NCBI GenBank assembly: GCA_003212345.1
Contig: QCPZ01000002.1
Coordinates: 147,173 to 211,172 of the forward strand
Direction of reading: 5' to 3'
Length of the DNA stretch: 64,000 nucleotides
From: SAR116 cluster bacterium AG-447-A06
GTDB taxonomy: Bacteria; Pseudomonadota; Alphaproteobacteria; Puniceispirillales; Puniceispirillaceae
Numbering within the stretch: position 1 is the first letter of the stretch; each line of letters opens with the position of its first letter. A program made the position numbers and the translations under genes. Of the stretch, positions 17,216 to 26,421 are shown piece after piece. The notes beneath the pieces are model-generated. The model was not told the origin of the DNA. It saw nothing but the letters and a program-made list of their open reading frames with translations, and did not search any database.

Positions 17216-18037
17216 ATGAGTTCCCCATACTGGACCCCATCAGGTGGATTACCACCACAAACTCAACTCGCGGCAGATCGGGCAGTGTTCACCACAGGCT
17301 ACGCAGTGATTCCAAAGGGCGTCCTTACCGATATTGTCACTAGCCAACTGCCATTTTGGGATAACACCAAATTATGGGTCCTTGCCCGACCGTTAACCGG
17401 TTTTGCTGAGAGTTTTTCGCATTACCTCATGCAAGTTGAACCAAACGGTGGCAGCGATCGACCTGAAAGTAACAAAGCTGCGCAGTCAGTCATTTTCGTT
17501 ACCAGCGGCAAACCAACCCTGACGATTAACGACCAGCAGCATGCGCTAACGCCGGGCAGCTACGCCTATATTGCGGCGGGCACAGATTGGGCACTCGCAA
17601 ACAATAGCACCAAAGCCGCAAATTTCCACTGGATCCGCAAACGCTATGTTGCAGTTGATGGCATTAACCAACCAGACTCATTTGTCACTAGCGACCAAGA
17701 TGTTGAACCAATTGCGATGCCTAACACGGATGGTCGCTGGGCTACCTCAAGGTTTGTTAATCCCGCTGATATGCGCCACGACATGCATGTAAATATCGTT
17801 ACCTTCCAGCCAGGCGGCACCATTCCTTTTGCTGAAACCCACGTCATGGAACACGGGCTGTTTGTCCTTTGCGGCAAGGCCGTTTACCATTTGAACCAGG
17901 ACTGGGTTGAGGTAGAAGCTGGGGATTATATGTGGCTTCGTGCTTTTTGTCCGCAAGCCTGTTATGCCGGCGGATCAGAACCATTCCGGTATCTGTTGTA
18001 TAAGGACGTGAACCGACATATGCCGCTTAATCTATGA
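17216..18037 (+). CDS. allE: (S)-ureidoglycine aminohydrolase, bicupin
   Basis: A 273-residue bicupin that hydrolyses (S)-ureidoglycine to (S)-ureidoglycolate and ammonia in allantoin (purine) degradation. The second cupin carries the family pattern VMEHGLFVLCGKAVYHLN, then EAGDYMWLRAFCPQACYAGG and ends YLLYKDVNRH, close to E. coli YlbA/AllE. The ATG at 17216 has GGAG eight bases upstream; an earlier in-frame start at 17174 adds 14 residues without family support. No other allantoin-pathway gene is in the window, so it may serve general organic-nitrogen scavenging or act on a related ureido compound. Confidence 0.87.
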   Translation: MSSPYWTPSGGLPPQTQLAADRAVFTTGYAVIPKGVLTDIVTSQLPFWDNTKLWVLARPLTGFAESFSHYLMQVEPNGGSDRPESNKAAQSVIFVTSGKPTLTINDQQHALTPGSYAYIAAGTDWALANNSTKAANFHWIRKRYVAVDGINQPDSFVTSDQDVEPIAMPNTDGRWATSRFVNPADMRHDMHVNIVTFQPGGTIPFAETHVMEHGLFVLCGKAVYHLNQDWVEVEAGDYMWLRAFCPQACYAGGSEPFRYLLYKDVNRHMPLNL

Positions 18038-18148
18038 GAAGAATTTAATTCATAATCACATCAACACGATGATGGGATTGACTAGAGATTAACGTCCGCC
18101 CATGCGGCCTTCAAATTCAGCCGTACCCTGAGACCATTTGCTGCAAAC

Positions 18149-19006
18149 TTACCCAGCGATGACAGGATTTGCTAAAACACCGATACCTTCAATCTCGATT
18201 TCAACATAATCACCATCTTTCATCCAGAGTGGCGGTGTGCGCGCATGGCCAACACCGGATGGTGTTCCCATTATTAGGACATCTCCCGGCTCAAGGGTAA
18301 GAGCTTGGGTGATGTAAACAAGGGTTTCAACCACAGGAAACATCATCATATCCGTGGAGCTTGATTGCACAGTTTTACCATTTAACCGGCATTCGATTTT
18401 TAGGCCTTTTGCTGCAGCTGGCAATTCATCAGGGGTCACAAGAACAGGACCAAACGGACCAGTCTTGTCAAAATTCTTTCCCATCGTCCATTGAATCGTG
18501 TGGCGTTGAAATTCACGCACTGACCCATCATTAAAACAGCTGTAACCCGCTATTACATCTAAAGCATTTTCTTCACTCAAATTTTTGCATTCCTTTCCAA
18601 TGACAACTGCGAGCTCAGCCTCATAATCAAGGGTTTGCGAGATGAGAGGGGCTCTAATCGGTTCGTTTGCCGCAACCAATGAGGTCGAACTACGCATAAA
18701 AATTGCTGGAAATGGCTGTTTATCGAACGGCCCTTCAGCGACATGATCCATATAATTAAGCCCAAGACATAGAATTTTCCCAGGCCTAGATATCGGCAAA
18801 GCAAGATTTAAATCCTTAATTTGGTGATGAACTTGATCACAAGAGTTTGCCAATAGCGTAGCGAGGTCATCAAGTTGACCGCCTTTAATTACTTCCCCAA
18901 GATCTGTTGGTGCACCCCGGTCGAGAAGCGAGAAATCAACAACGCCCGCATTAGTAATAGCACCAATATGTAGGCCATCTGCCGCATTAAATGAGAGTAA
19001 CCGCAT
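18149..19006 (-). CDS. fumarylacetoacetate hydrolase (FAH) family protein
   Basis: A 285-residue FAH-superfamily enzyme. The N-terminal small domain is followed by the conserved KILCLGLNYMDHVAE, then the metal-binding acidic cluster in TLDYEAELAVVIGKE and the GDVLIMGTPSGVGHARTPP segment near the C-terminus. Family members hydrolyse or decarboxylate C-C bonds of 2,4-dioxo or 2-oxo acids (acylpyruvases, oxaloacetate decarboxylases, homoprotocatechuate enzymes). The ATG has GGAGACTTTCC immediately upstream. It is on the same strand as the aspartate-dehydrogenase-like gene 134 bases upstream and may be transcribed with it. The exact substrate is not decidable here. Confidence 0.85.
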   Translation of the reverse strand: MRLLSFNAADGLHIGAITNAGVVDFSLLDRGAPTDLGEVIKGGQLDDLATLLANSCDQVHHQIKDLNLALPISRPGKILCLGLNYMDHVAEGPFDKQPFPAIFMRSSTSLVAANEPIRAPLISQTLDYEAELAVVIGKECKNLSEENALDVIAGYSCFNDGSVREFQRHTIQWTMGKNFDKTGPFGPVLVTPDELPAAAKGLKIECRLNGKTVQSSSTDMMMFPVVETLVYITQALTLEPGDVLIMGTPSGVGHARTPPLWMKDGDYVEIEIEGIGVLANPVIAG

Positions 19007-19139
19007 GGAAAGTCTCCTATTGTAATCCGCGCCTTAATTTTCAAAAAAATTTGATGCCAACCAATAACACATTTATTTTTTTGAACCTACTTTGTGAAAC
19101 ACATTTCTCAGAAACTGCTACTTTTGGTGCGCCGGTTAC

Positions 19140-19943
19140 CTAGCTTCCAACTTTGAGAGGGGCAGTCATCGCCCGCAAGCAAGCGATAACGCTTAACGCA
19201 GTGATCTTTCCAGTTCCTGGATTCCTCTCTGACTGTATATTTTCGATTTTTAAACTAAATTTGGCACTGTCGGAGTCAACCTCAATCGAATGGGTGTTTC
19301 GATCAAGGTGCGGGTCAGCCCAGACTTCCAGCTCAGTTTCTTCAGCGCCCACCCCAGCAAGTCCCAAAGCTGCTGCAACATTGACATTAGCTGGAAACGC
19401 CATGGCCCCAGCTCGAGCATTTCCCTCAAAAACACAGATAGCCCCATTTAATCCTTCAAGACTTATTTCATTCTCAATAATATAGGGGGCATCTTTTAGA
19501 GCATTAGGCGGTTTCCGGGTAATCATACGCACTGAATTTATCGTCCCTTCAGCTGCCGCACGAACAGCATCAAGCCCCAACAGGGCGCCAGTTGCTAATA
19601 TTAGTTGACCACCATATTTTTTTGCAACTCCCTCAATATCAGGATTTGCGAGGATGCCCGCGCCACTGACAGTTACTAGCTTTAAACCTCTGGTCAGCGT
19701 TGCAATGGCAACCTCCCGAAAGACTGATTTTGGTGCACAATCTACGATTATATCTGCTTTCTCTACGATCTCATCAATTGAAACAACATCAACAGGGTTT
19801 GAGAATTGCTTCATGGCTTCAACAGCCTTTTCCTTGCGACCAGAAGCTACCGCAACTAGGCGAAGTCCAGGAATTCCCTCATCCAAGTTTTTCCCCACAA
19901 CAGCGCCAATTGTTCCGAAGCCTACAATTCCAACATTTATCAA
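19140..19943 (-). CDS. L-aspartate dehydrogenase family protein
   Basis: A 267-residue NAD(P)-dependent dehydrogenase of the NadX/aspartate dehydrogenase family. It has the Rossmann motif VGIVGFGTIGAVVGKNL at the start, the family segment ILATGALLGLDAVRAA, then the C-terminal domain with PANVNVAAALGLAG and DPHLDRNTHSIEV, which holds the conserved catalytic His. Such enzymes interconvert aspartate and oxaloacetate via iminoaspartate. The start is TTG at 19943, with GGGGGG about eight bases upstream. It is divergent from the TTT transporter beginning at 20.1 kb and close to an FAH-family gene, so it may act on a related amino-dicarboxylate. Confidence 0.85.
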   Translation of the reverse strand: MINVGIVGFGTIGAVVGKNLDEGIPGLRLVAVASGRKEKAVEAMKQFSNPVDVVSIDEIVEKADIIVDCAPKSVFREVAIATLTRGLKLVTVSGAGILANPDIEGVAKKYGGQLILATGALLGLDAVRAAAEGTINSVRMITRKPPNALKDAPYIIENEISLEGLNGAICVFEGNARAGAMAFPANVNVAAALGLAGVGAEETELEVWADPHLDRNTHSIEVDSDSAKFSLKIENIQSERNPGTGKITALSVIACLRAMTAPLKVGS

Positions 19944-20145
19944 TTTTTCTACCCCCCTTCAGAAAAAACCTGGAGATTCTATTAAACCGCTCAAACAATT
20001 CCTTTCTAACTAGATTGACTCTAGGACGACACCGCATGCAATCTAAATAATTGAAAAATCAAAACCTGACGAACATGAAAATAATTCGTTCCAGTTTTGA
20101 AATTGATTTAAAATTTTAACTAATCAACAGGGAGCAAAGAAGAAA

Positions 20146-21114
20146 ATGCAAAAAACAAAGATTTCTATACTTGGAGCTGTTGCTGCTGGAATGATGATGA
20201 TATCATCTGGCGCGCAGGCTGTTCCAAAGTTACCTTGTGATACAGCGCAACTGATTGTGCCATGGAAGCCGGGTGGTGGCACTCAAGTCTTATACGCGCT
20301 CGTTGAGAAAACCATAAGTGAAATTGATACCCCATATAAACTCAAAGTAGTTACTGTTCCAGGTCAAGGTGGAAACAAAGGGGCAAAAAAAGCCGCAAAA
20401 GCGAAGCCAGACGGATGCACATTGTTTGCCATCCACCAATCAGCAATAACAAGTTATTTGAACGGCCGTATCGATTTCCATTACAATGGTTTTGAACCTG
20501 TTGCAAATGTGACAGTAACCCCCGATATCGTAAGTGCGTCAGCAAACGCACCTTTCGACTCCATCGAAGGCATGATCAAGCATGTAAAAGCCAATCCAGG
20601 GAAAGTGACTGCAGGAGCAACGTTTGGCTCAACCTCGCACTTTATTTGGTTGCTACTCGAAAAACAAACTGGGATTAAGCTCAATTTGGTACCTTATGAT
20701 GGCACGTCAGAGCGAATGAATGCACTTCTTTCTGGTGCAATTATGCTCGGTTCGATGAACGTCGCTTCGGGCGGAAAACACCTTAAGGCTGGGACAATTA
20801 AGCCATTAGCAATTGCAGCTGATAACCGTGATGACAAACTCCCAAACGTTCCTACTCTTAAAGAACGCGGTATTGATTTGTCATTTGCGTTGGAACGAGG
20901 AGTTGTCGCGCCAAAAGGCACACCAAAAGAGATAATTGATATGTGGGCCGGCATTATTAAGAAAGCTATGGACACTCCAAGCCTTCAAGCAGCAATGGAA
21001 GCAAAAAGCACTGGTTTACGTTACCAAGGTCCTGCCGAATTCAAAGCATACGCGGAAAAGCTTTATAAGGATTACGAAACCGTCGCGATTGAAGTTGGTA
21101 TGTATAAGAAGTAA
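20146..21114 (+). CDS. TctC-type periplasmic substrate-binding protein (TTT system 1)
   Basis: A 322-residue periplasmic receptor of the tripartite tricarboxylate transporter family. Residues 1-25 form a Sec signal (KTKISILGAVAAGMMM, cleavage near AQA). The mature protein has the TctC pattern LIVPWKPGGGTQ, then KKAAKAKPDGCTLF and VPYDGTSERMNALL. A purine-rich GGGAGC precedes the ATG. It is the first gene of the TctC-TctB-TctA set and is followed by a strong hairpin before TctB, suggesting it is made in excess. Family ligands are di- and tricarboxylates and related acids; the neighbouring tautomerase hints at an unsaturated tricarboxylate. Confidence 0.92.
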   Translation: MQKTKISILGAVAAGMMMISSGAQAVPKLPCDTAQLIVPWKPGGGTQVLYALVEKTISEIDTPYKLKVVTVPGQGGNKGAKKAAKAKPDGCTLFAIHQSAITSYLNGRIDFHYNGFEPVANVTVTPDIVSASANAPFDSIEGMIKHVKANPGKVTAGATFGSTSHFIWLLLEKQTGIKLNLVPYDGTSERMNALLSGAIMLGSMNVASGGKHLKAGTIKPLAIAADNRDDKLPNVPTLKERGIDLSFALERGVVAPKGTPKEIIDMWAGIIKKAMDTPSLQAAMEAKSTGLRYQGPAEFKAYAEKLYKDYETVAIEVGMYKK

Positions 21115-21160
21115 GCTGGATTTTAGAATCAGCTTCTCTACTGATTATTCATGGAAACAT

Positions 21161-21186
21161 GGTCGGCAGCATTTGTGTTGCCGACC
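21161..21186 (+). terminator. intercistronic hairpin after TctC (no T-run)
   Basis: Perfect 8-bp GC-rich stem GGTCGGCA / TGCCGACC with a 10-nt loop, between the TctC stop (21114) and TctB start (21226). Without a T-run it may act as an mRNA-stabilising or processing hairpin, or a leaky terminator, that keeps receptor levels above permease levels. Confidence 0.55.
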
Positions 21187-21225
21187 AATTTAACCAAAAT
21201 ATCATTCAACAGATTGTGTAATCAA

Positions 21226-21705
21226 ATGGCATTTAATCGGGATAGCATTATTGCATTGATACTTATCATGGCGAGCGGTGGGCTAATGCTCGCAAGTTTT
21301 GAAATTCGTGAACCAGATTATGGCGTGTTGTCACCTGCGGCTTGGCCACGGTTAATCATTGTTATCCTCGGCATTTTAAGCGTATTATATTTCATTCAAT
21401 CGCTTCGCATGGCCAAGGTTAAAAACCTTGATACACCCTCACATAGTCTTGTGAGCTTTTTCTCGTATTGGCGAAATGTATTCTCAGTATTTATTATTTT
21501 TGCGGTTTACCTTATTTTACTTCCATACCTTGGAATGTTGATCGGCAATTTAGTTTTTAGTTTTGTACTATTGTCAGTTCTTGGCGGCTGGCGTTCATTT
21601 TTGATGCATGGACTAATAGCAATTGGCACTTCTGGCGGCATGTGGTTACTATTCACATATGCGCTTGAAGTATTTCTGCCGCGCGGATCTCTGACGGGGC
21701 TTTAG
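21226..21705 (+). CDS. TctB-type small membrane subunit (TTT system 1)
   Basis: A 159-residue protein with four predicted membrane helices, the usual size and layout for TctB. Helix 1 is IIALILIMASGGLMLA, followed by the family-typical periplasmic loop with GVLSPAAWPRLI, and two closely spaced helices after residue 80. The ATG at 21226 is chosen; an earlier in-frame ATG at 21151 would place the hairpin at 21161-21186 inside the gene. It lies 6 bases before tctA-type gene at 21711. It forms the membrane complex with TctA for sodium- or proton-driven uptake of carboxylates. Confidence 0.85.
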   Translation: MAFNRDSIIALILIMASGGLMLASFEIREPDYGVLSPAAWPRLIIVILGILSVLYFIQSLRMAKVKNLDTPSHSLVSFFSYWRNVFSVFIIFAVYLILLPYLGMLIGNLVFSFVLLSVLGGWRSFLMHGLIAIGTSGGMWLLFTYALEVFLPRGSLTGL

Positions 21706-21710
21706 TTCTT

Positions 21711-23363
21711 ATGGACATTTTTATACCAGCCTTTTTAAACATCGTTGACCCATCTACGCTAATTTTTATGACTGTTGGCGTGGGTGCAGGGTTAATGGCG
21801 GGTTCAATTCCCGGCTTTACTATTGCCATGGCAATTGTCCTCACTCTACCTTTTACTTTTTCGATGCCACCTGCCCAAGGCTTGGCAACCATGATTTCGG
21901 TTCTTGTTGGCGGTTTGTCAGGTGGTCTTATGTCTGGCATCCTGACTGGAATACCTGGCACCCCTTCCTCCGTTGCAACTACTTTTGATGGTTTCCCAAT
22001 GGCCCGCAATGGCGAGCCGGGGCTCGCTCTAGGTATAGGCGTCTGGTCTTCTTTTTGTGGCGGCATTATTTCGGCTGTTTTACTTGTCCTTTTTGCGCCT
22101 CAACTTGCTGCTGTTGGTCTAGAGTTCCAGCCATGGGATTTCTTTATGTTGGTAATGTTTGCGCTAACCGTCACAGCCTCATTGGCGGGCAGCCATCTCA
22201 TTAAAGGTTTGATTGCAGGTGCCGCTGGCTTATTGATTCGAACCGTTGGTGAGGATGATGCGGTTGGCGTTGGGCGATTTGATTTTGGTTCAGATTATCT
22301 TTTAACCGGTTTTGACTTCATAGCTGTTCTGATAGGATTGTTTGCCTTTTCTCAATTGCTTTCTGACCTTCGCAATCCAGCAAGCGCTCGCAAAGCCTTG
22401 AGTGATCAAAAACAAATTTTTGTAAAAATTGAGCATCGCCGTGCCATCATGATTTTGATCAAAAACTGGGTTGTGGTGATCCGGTCTGCCCTAATTGGAA
22501 TGTTCACTGGAATTCTACCCGGAGCTGGTGGGTCAATCGCCAACATCCTCGCCTATGACCAAACCAAAAAAGCAGTCAAAGATGACTCAAAATTTGGAAA
22601 AGGTGATCCACGGGGAATAATCGCACCGGAAGCATCTAATAATGCAGTTGAAGGTGGTGCGTTGACACCATTGATGGCACTCGGAATTCCGGGTGATATA
22701 AGTGCTGCTGTAATGCTTGGTGCACTTTTGATGCATGATATTGTACCTGGCCCAACATTTATCAGTGACGAGCCAGTCCTCGCGTCATCTATCTATATCG
22801 CTTTCTTTCTTGCCAATTTTATTATGATTGGAATGCAGTCTGGTATGCTTCGGATTTTTGTTCTTGTAACTCGAATCAAAACCTATGTATTGGCAACCGG
22901 TATTTTGACTTTTGCAACCATTGGAGTGTTCGCTCTCCATAACTCTGTTGAGGATATCTGGACGTTATTCTTCTTCGGTATTCTTGGTTTTTTTATGAGG
23001 CAGTACGGGTTCCCTCTTGCACCAATGATTTTAGGCGTCGTGCTTGGTGACATCGCCGAGCTGAATCTGGCAAGAGCCCTCGCAATTGACCCAGATCCGA
23101 TGTTGTTCATTGCTCGTCCATGGTCACTTTTCTTTACTATTATCGCACTATTTTCAATCATTTTTCCGATCTACCAAAAACAACGCGGTAGCGGGTCCCT
23201 TCTTGAAAAACTCTATTCGCCCTTAATGCTTCTCGGACTCAGTATTCCCTTATTCATGATGGGCGGTATGTTCCGAACCACACTTGCAACCGCAGCATTA
23301 GTAATCGGAGCTTATGTCATCTGGCGGCGTTTCAATGGTCGCAGACTAAAGCAAAGATATTAA
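21711..23363 (+). CDS. TctA-type large membrane subunit (TTT system 1)
   Basis: A 550-residue inner-membrane protein, the transport channel of the tripartite tricarboxylate transporter. Two family repeats are clear: GILTGIPGTPSSVATTFDGFPMA near residue 80 (given here in part) and the second half with APEASNNAVEGGALTPLMA and LGIPGD. About 11-12 membrane helices are visible. It is directly behind the TctB gene, with no separate promoter apparent. Together with the receptor at 20146 it forms one complete uptake system; the convergent gene downstream is a PrpF-type tautomerase that could process the imported acid. Confidence 0.92.
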   Translation: MDIFIPAFLNIVDPSTLIFMTVGVGAGLMAGSIPGFTIAMAIVLTLPFTFSMPPAQGLATMISVLVGGLSGGLMSGILTGIPGTPSSVATTFDGFPMARNGEPGLALGIGVWSSFCGGIISAVLLVLFAPQLAAVGLEFQPWDFFMLVMFALTVTASLAGSHLIKGLIAGAAGLLIRTVGEDDAVGVGRFDFGSDYLLTGFDFIAVLIGLFAFSQLLSDLRNPASARKALSDQKQIFVKIEHRRAIMILIKNWVVVIRSALIGMFTGILPGAGGSIANILAYDQTKKAVKDDSKFGKGDPRGIIAPEASNNAVEGGALTPLMALGIPGDISAAVMLGALLMHDIVPGPTFISDEPVLASSIYIAFFLANFIMIGMQSGMLRIFVLVTRIKTYVLATGILTFATIGVFALHNSVEDIWTLFFFGILGFFMRQYGFPLAPMILGVVLGDIAELNLARALAIDPDPMLFIARPWSLFFTIIALFSIIFPIYQKQRGSGSLLEKLYSPLMLLGLSIPLFMMGGMFRTTLATAALVIGAYVIWRRFNGRRLKQRY

Positions 23364-23395
23364 AATGATATTCGGTGTCGCAGAGGTTTGTTAGG

Positions 23396-24493
23396 TTAGT
23401 CTATGAACAAATTTCCTGCTGCCAATTTGCGAGCGGTCCGAACAAGTCCTGCTGAACGTAAAGCAAACCCGCCAACAGTCCCTATATCATCACTTTGATC
23501 ATCACTATTGTAATCCACAATCACATCAATCGTACCGGACGGATGTTCAATAGAAATGGTTGCGGGGCTGACTCTAGGCCGCAATAGTAACCCGTCTGCA
23601 ATGCTTCCAGCCATTACCGCACAAGATGCAAGACATTGCGCGCCAGTCACAGCCATTGTCGGGTGCGGTTGCCACGGCATGAAATAGCGAGCAGCAATCG
23701 TACCGCCTGCCTTAGCTGGTGCAAAAATCGCAAATTTTGGTGTAACTGAATTGCTAACATCGCCCATTCCCATCGCGACACCGGCGGCCAATCTTATTCT
23801 TTCCATACGGCTCATGAAATCGGTATTACCCCCAAGTTGCTGAACTGTCTCGTGCCCTGACAACCCAAAGGCATCTGCTCGAGCAATCACCATAGGCATA
23901 GCAACATCCATACAGGTCACTTCAACGTCATTGAATTTGTCGCGCAAATTACCGGTTGGCAATAACTTTCCAGTGGCTGACCCGACAACATCCATAAATT
24001 GCAGATCAATCCGTGCTGCTGTCCCGGGCACGCCGTCAATAGCAGTGTTACCGTCATACCTAACGATGCCACCCGGCGTTTGAACCCGAGCCTCAACCAC
24101 CGCACCGGTGTTTACTAACTTGATGCGAACTGTAGTTATCACGTCACTTGCTGGCATTAAGCCCATTTCAATAGCAGCTGGGCCCACCCCTGACAAAATG
24201 TTGCCACATGTCGGCTTGAAGTCCACAAGTTGATCCGCCACGGAGACCTGCGCGAAAAGATAATTAATATCAGTCTCTTTGTTGTTGGACCGAGACAATA
24301 TTGCAACCTTATTTGTCACCTGATTTCCTCCACCAATTCCGTCAATATTCAGCGGATGACCAGCGCCAATCACCTTAAGCAAAATTCTTGTAATATCATC
24401 CCGGTTTTCTGGCAGGTCAGCAGCATTAAAGTATGGTCCACGCGAGGTACCACCACGCATGAAAAGAAATGGGATTTCGTGTTGCCTGATCAT
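23396..24493 (-). CDS. PrpF/GalD-family isomerase (4-oxalomesaconate tautomerase-like)
   Basis: A 365-residue protein of the PrpF family, which isomerises double bonds in unsaturated tricarboxylates (methylaconitate in PrpF, 4-oxalomesaconate in GalD, 361 residues). The N-terminus is the family signature IPFLFMRGGTSRGPYF, then DGIGGGNQVTNKVAIL and PTCGNILSGVGPAAIE, which carry the active-site region, and MAVTGAQCLASC. I place the start at the ATG at 24493, which has AAGGAA upstream; a start at 24655 would add 54 residues without family match. It converges with TTT system 1 and diverges from a beta-hydroxyacid dehydrogenase, suggesting one uptake-and-catabolism locus. Confidence 0.88.
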   Translation of the reverse strand: MIRQHEIPFLFMRGGTSRGPYFNAADLPENRDDITRILLKVIGAGHPLNIDGIGGGNQVTNKVAILSRSNNKETDINYLFAQVSVADQLVDFKPTCGNILSGVGPAAIEMGLMPASDVITTVRIKLVNTGAVVEARVQTPGGIVRYDGNTAIDGVPGTAARIDLQFMDVVGSATGKLLPTGNLRDKFNDVEVTCMDVAMPMVIARADAFGLSGHETVQQLGGNTDFMSRMERIRLAAGVAMGMGDVSNSVTPKFAIFAPAKAGGTIAARYFMPWQPHPTMAVTGAQCLASCAVMAGSIADGLLLRPRVSPATISIEHPSGTIDVIVDYNSDDQSDDIGTVGGFALRSAGLVRTARKLAAGNLFID

Positions 24494-24670
24494 CAGAAAT
24501 TCCTTTTCACGAAAAAAACTTTTAACATGCGGAAGGAGATCCGGGATAACTCCCCCTAAAGTTGCCATCATATATACAATACTCAATTTCTGTATAGACT
24601 GAATGTACGCCATATAGGATTGCGGGTAATCCTTTTGGAACACGTGACAAGACAAAAAGGGAAATGTGAG

Positions 24671-25567
24671 ATGAGTAATAGTGGTATTGGGTTTATCGGA
24701 CTAGGGCAAATGGGTCTGGGTATGGCCAATAATCTTGGCCAGGTGGCCCGTCCATTTTATGCTTATGACGCACTTCCGGAGGCAACCAAAAGGCTAGAGG
24801 GTGATGACATTATCATTGCCAGTTCAGTTTCAAACATGGCCCAAAACTGCCATTTGATTTTTTTGTGCCTGCCATCGGCAAAAGAGGTTAAGGAAGTGAT
24901 TTTTGGGCCTGAGGGTATTGTCGATTCAGCACTGCCCAATCTGTCGGTCATTGATACATCTACTATTGATCAAACTGAAGCAATCTCCATTCATAACCAG
25001 TTGGCAGGCAAAGGCATTACATATGCTGACTGTCCAATATCAGGTCTGCCTTTTCGAGCCACTGATGGAACATTAACACTGATGTTTGGAGGCAGCAGGG
25101 ACCTTTTTGATACTACAAAGCAAGAACTAGATGCGATGGGTGAATTTATTGTCTACTGCGGTGAAAGCGGCGCTGGCCAAATGATGAAAGCAGTGAATAA
25201 CATTATTTATAATATCAATATTGTTGCATTGTGCGAGGTTCTACCACTAGCTGTAGCGGGAGGACTCTCCACTGACGCGTTGACAAAAGTCGTTACAACA
25301 GCCAGCTCACGGAGCTTCGCTGCTGATCATTTTATTCCACGCATGCTGCAACGTCAGTTTAATAATGATTTTGCGATGGAAAACGCATACAAAGACATTC
25401 TCAATATTCAAAGAATTGCTATTGAAAACAGAGCATTGACACCTTTAGTGAACGCAATGACAAGCAGTTATCAAACGGCGATTAGTGCAGGATTGGGCAG
25501 TGAACCGAAAAGTGCCATCATCAAAATTTACGAACAAGTGCTTGGCACTGAATTTAGTAACAAATAA
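24671..25567 (+). CDS. beta-hydroxyacid dehydrogenase (3-hydroxyisobutyrate/tartronate semialdehyde reductase family)
   Basis: A 299-residue NAD(P)-dependent dehydrogenase. The N-terminal Rossmann motif is IGFIGLGQMGLGMANNL, followed by the substrate-binding TYADCPISGLPFRATDGTL and the catalytic lysine region GAGQMMKAVNNIIYNINI. These are the four signatures of the 3-hydroxyisobutyrate dehydrogenase family, which also includes GarR and 2-hydroxymethylglutarate dehydrogenase. The ATG at 24671 is preceded by GTGAG; an earlier start adds 17 residues overlapping the divergent promoter. It is divergent from the PrpF-type gene and may act on a hydroxy-acid intermediate from the same substrate. Confidence 0.88.
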   Translation: MSNSGIGFIGLGQMGLGMANNLGQVARPFYAYDALPEATKRLEGDDIIIASSVSNMAQNCHLIFLCLPSAKEVKEVIFGPEGIVDSALPNLSVIDTSTIDQTEAISIHNQLAGKGITYADCPISGLPFRATDGTLTLMFGGSRDLFDTTKQELDAMGEFIVYCGESGAGQMMKAVNNIIYNINIVALCEVLPLAVAGGLSTDALTKVVTTASSRSFAADHFIPRMLQRQFNNDFAMENAYKDILNIQRIAIENRALTPLVNAMTSSYQTAISAGLGSEPKSAIIKIYEQVLGTEFSNK

Positions 25568-25713
25568 ATTGAGATTATTAGACGATTACCTCTTTTGTCA
25601 CACCCAAAACACCCACAAACCTGTTTTAAGAATTTCGTTTTGCTTATAAAACCAAATCAATTGCCTGGCTGTTTTTTTCATAGTAGGTGTAAAGCGCAAA
25701 AATAAGGGAACAG

Positions 25714-26421
25714 ATGTCAATCTATTCAGACTCACTTGCTGCCGCCTTTGGGCTGCTTGCAACCGCCGACAGCGACTTGATGGAAATACTTTATCTTTCG
25801 ATCAATGTCAGCCTTTTATCGTTGGTGCTATCTTGCGCGATTGGTCTCCCAATTGGAGCCATTCTCGCGATACGCCAGTTCCATGGGCGCGATACACTGG
25901 TTGGCATTTTTAATGCCCTAATGGGGCTGCCACCAGTTGTTGTTGGGCTTCTGGTCTATTTGCACCTATCACGTTCTGGACCATTTGGCTGGCTGGGATT
26001 GTTATACACACCGCAAGCCATGGTGATAGCGCAGATGATCCTGATTACCCCCATCATCATAGCGCTATCTTGCCAGGTACTTGAAGATATGCATGAGGGT
26101 TATAAAGATTTTTTTGATAGCCTTGTTGTGCCAAAACGGACGGCGCTTGTCGCCTACATTATTGACGCGCGCTATTCGCTGATGACGGTAATTCTTGCCG
26201 GATTTGGCCGGGCCGTTTCTGAGGTAGGGGCGGTAATTATCGTCGGTGGGAACATCGATCATCTAACGCGTGTAATGACAACTGCAATTGCCCTGGAAAC
26301 ATCAAAAGGTGAACTTGAACTAGCTCTTGCACTTGGTTTTGTTTTATTAAGCATCTCGCTTGCAGTTAATTTTCTGGCGCAATGGCTCAAAGCGTCTGCC
26401 AAAAGGCGGGCCTATGTCTGA
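25714..26421 (+). CDS. tupB: tungstate ABC transporter permease TupB
   Basis: A 235-residue inner-membrane permease with about five to six helices, e.g. VSLLSLVLSCAIGLPIGAIL. The EAA-type cytoplasmic loop that contacts the ATPase is around LVVPKRTALVAYIIDARYSLMT, and the GFGRAVSEVGAVIIVGGNID segment is typical of TupB/WtpB/ModB-type oxyanion permeases. The stop overlaps the ATPase gene by 8 bases. The tungstate assignment rests mainly on the receptor encoded third. Order here is permease, ATPase, receptor, whereas the more common tup order starts with the receptor. Confidence 0.88.
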   Translation: MSIYSDSLAAAFGLLATADSDLMEILYLSINVSLLSLVLSCAIGLPIGAILAIRQFHGRDTLVGIFNALMGLPPVVVGLLVYLHLSRSGPFGWLGLLYTPQAMVIAQMILITPIIIALSCQVLEDMHEGYKDFFDSLVVPKRTALVAYIIDARYSLMTVILAGFGRAVSEVGAVIIVGGNIDHLTRVMTTAIALETSKGELELALALGFVLLSISLAVNFLAQWLKASAKRRAYV

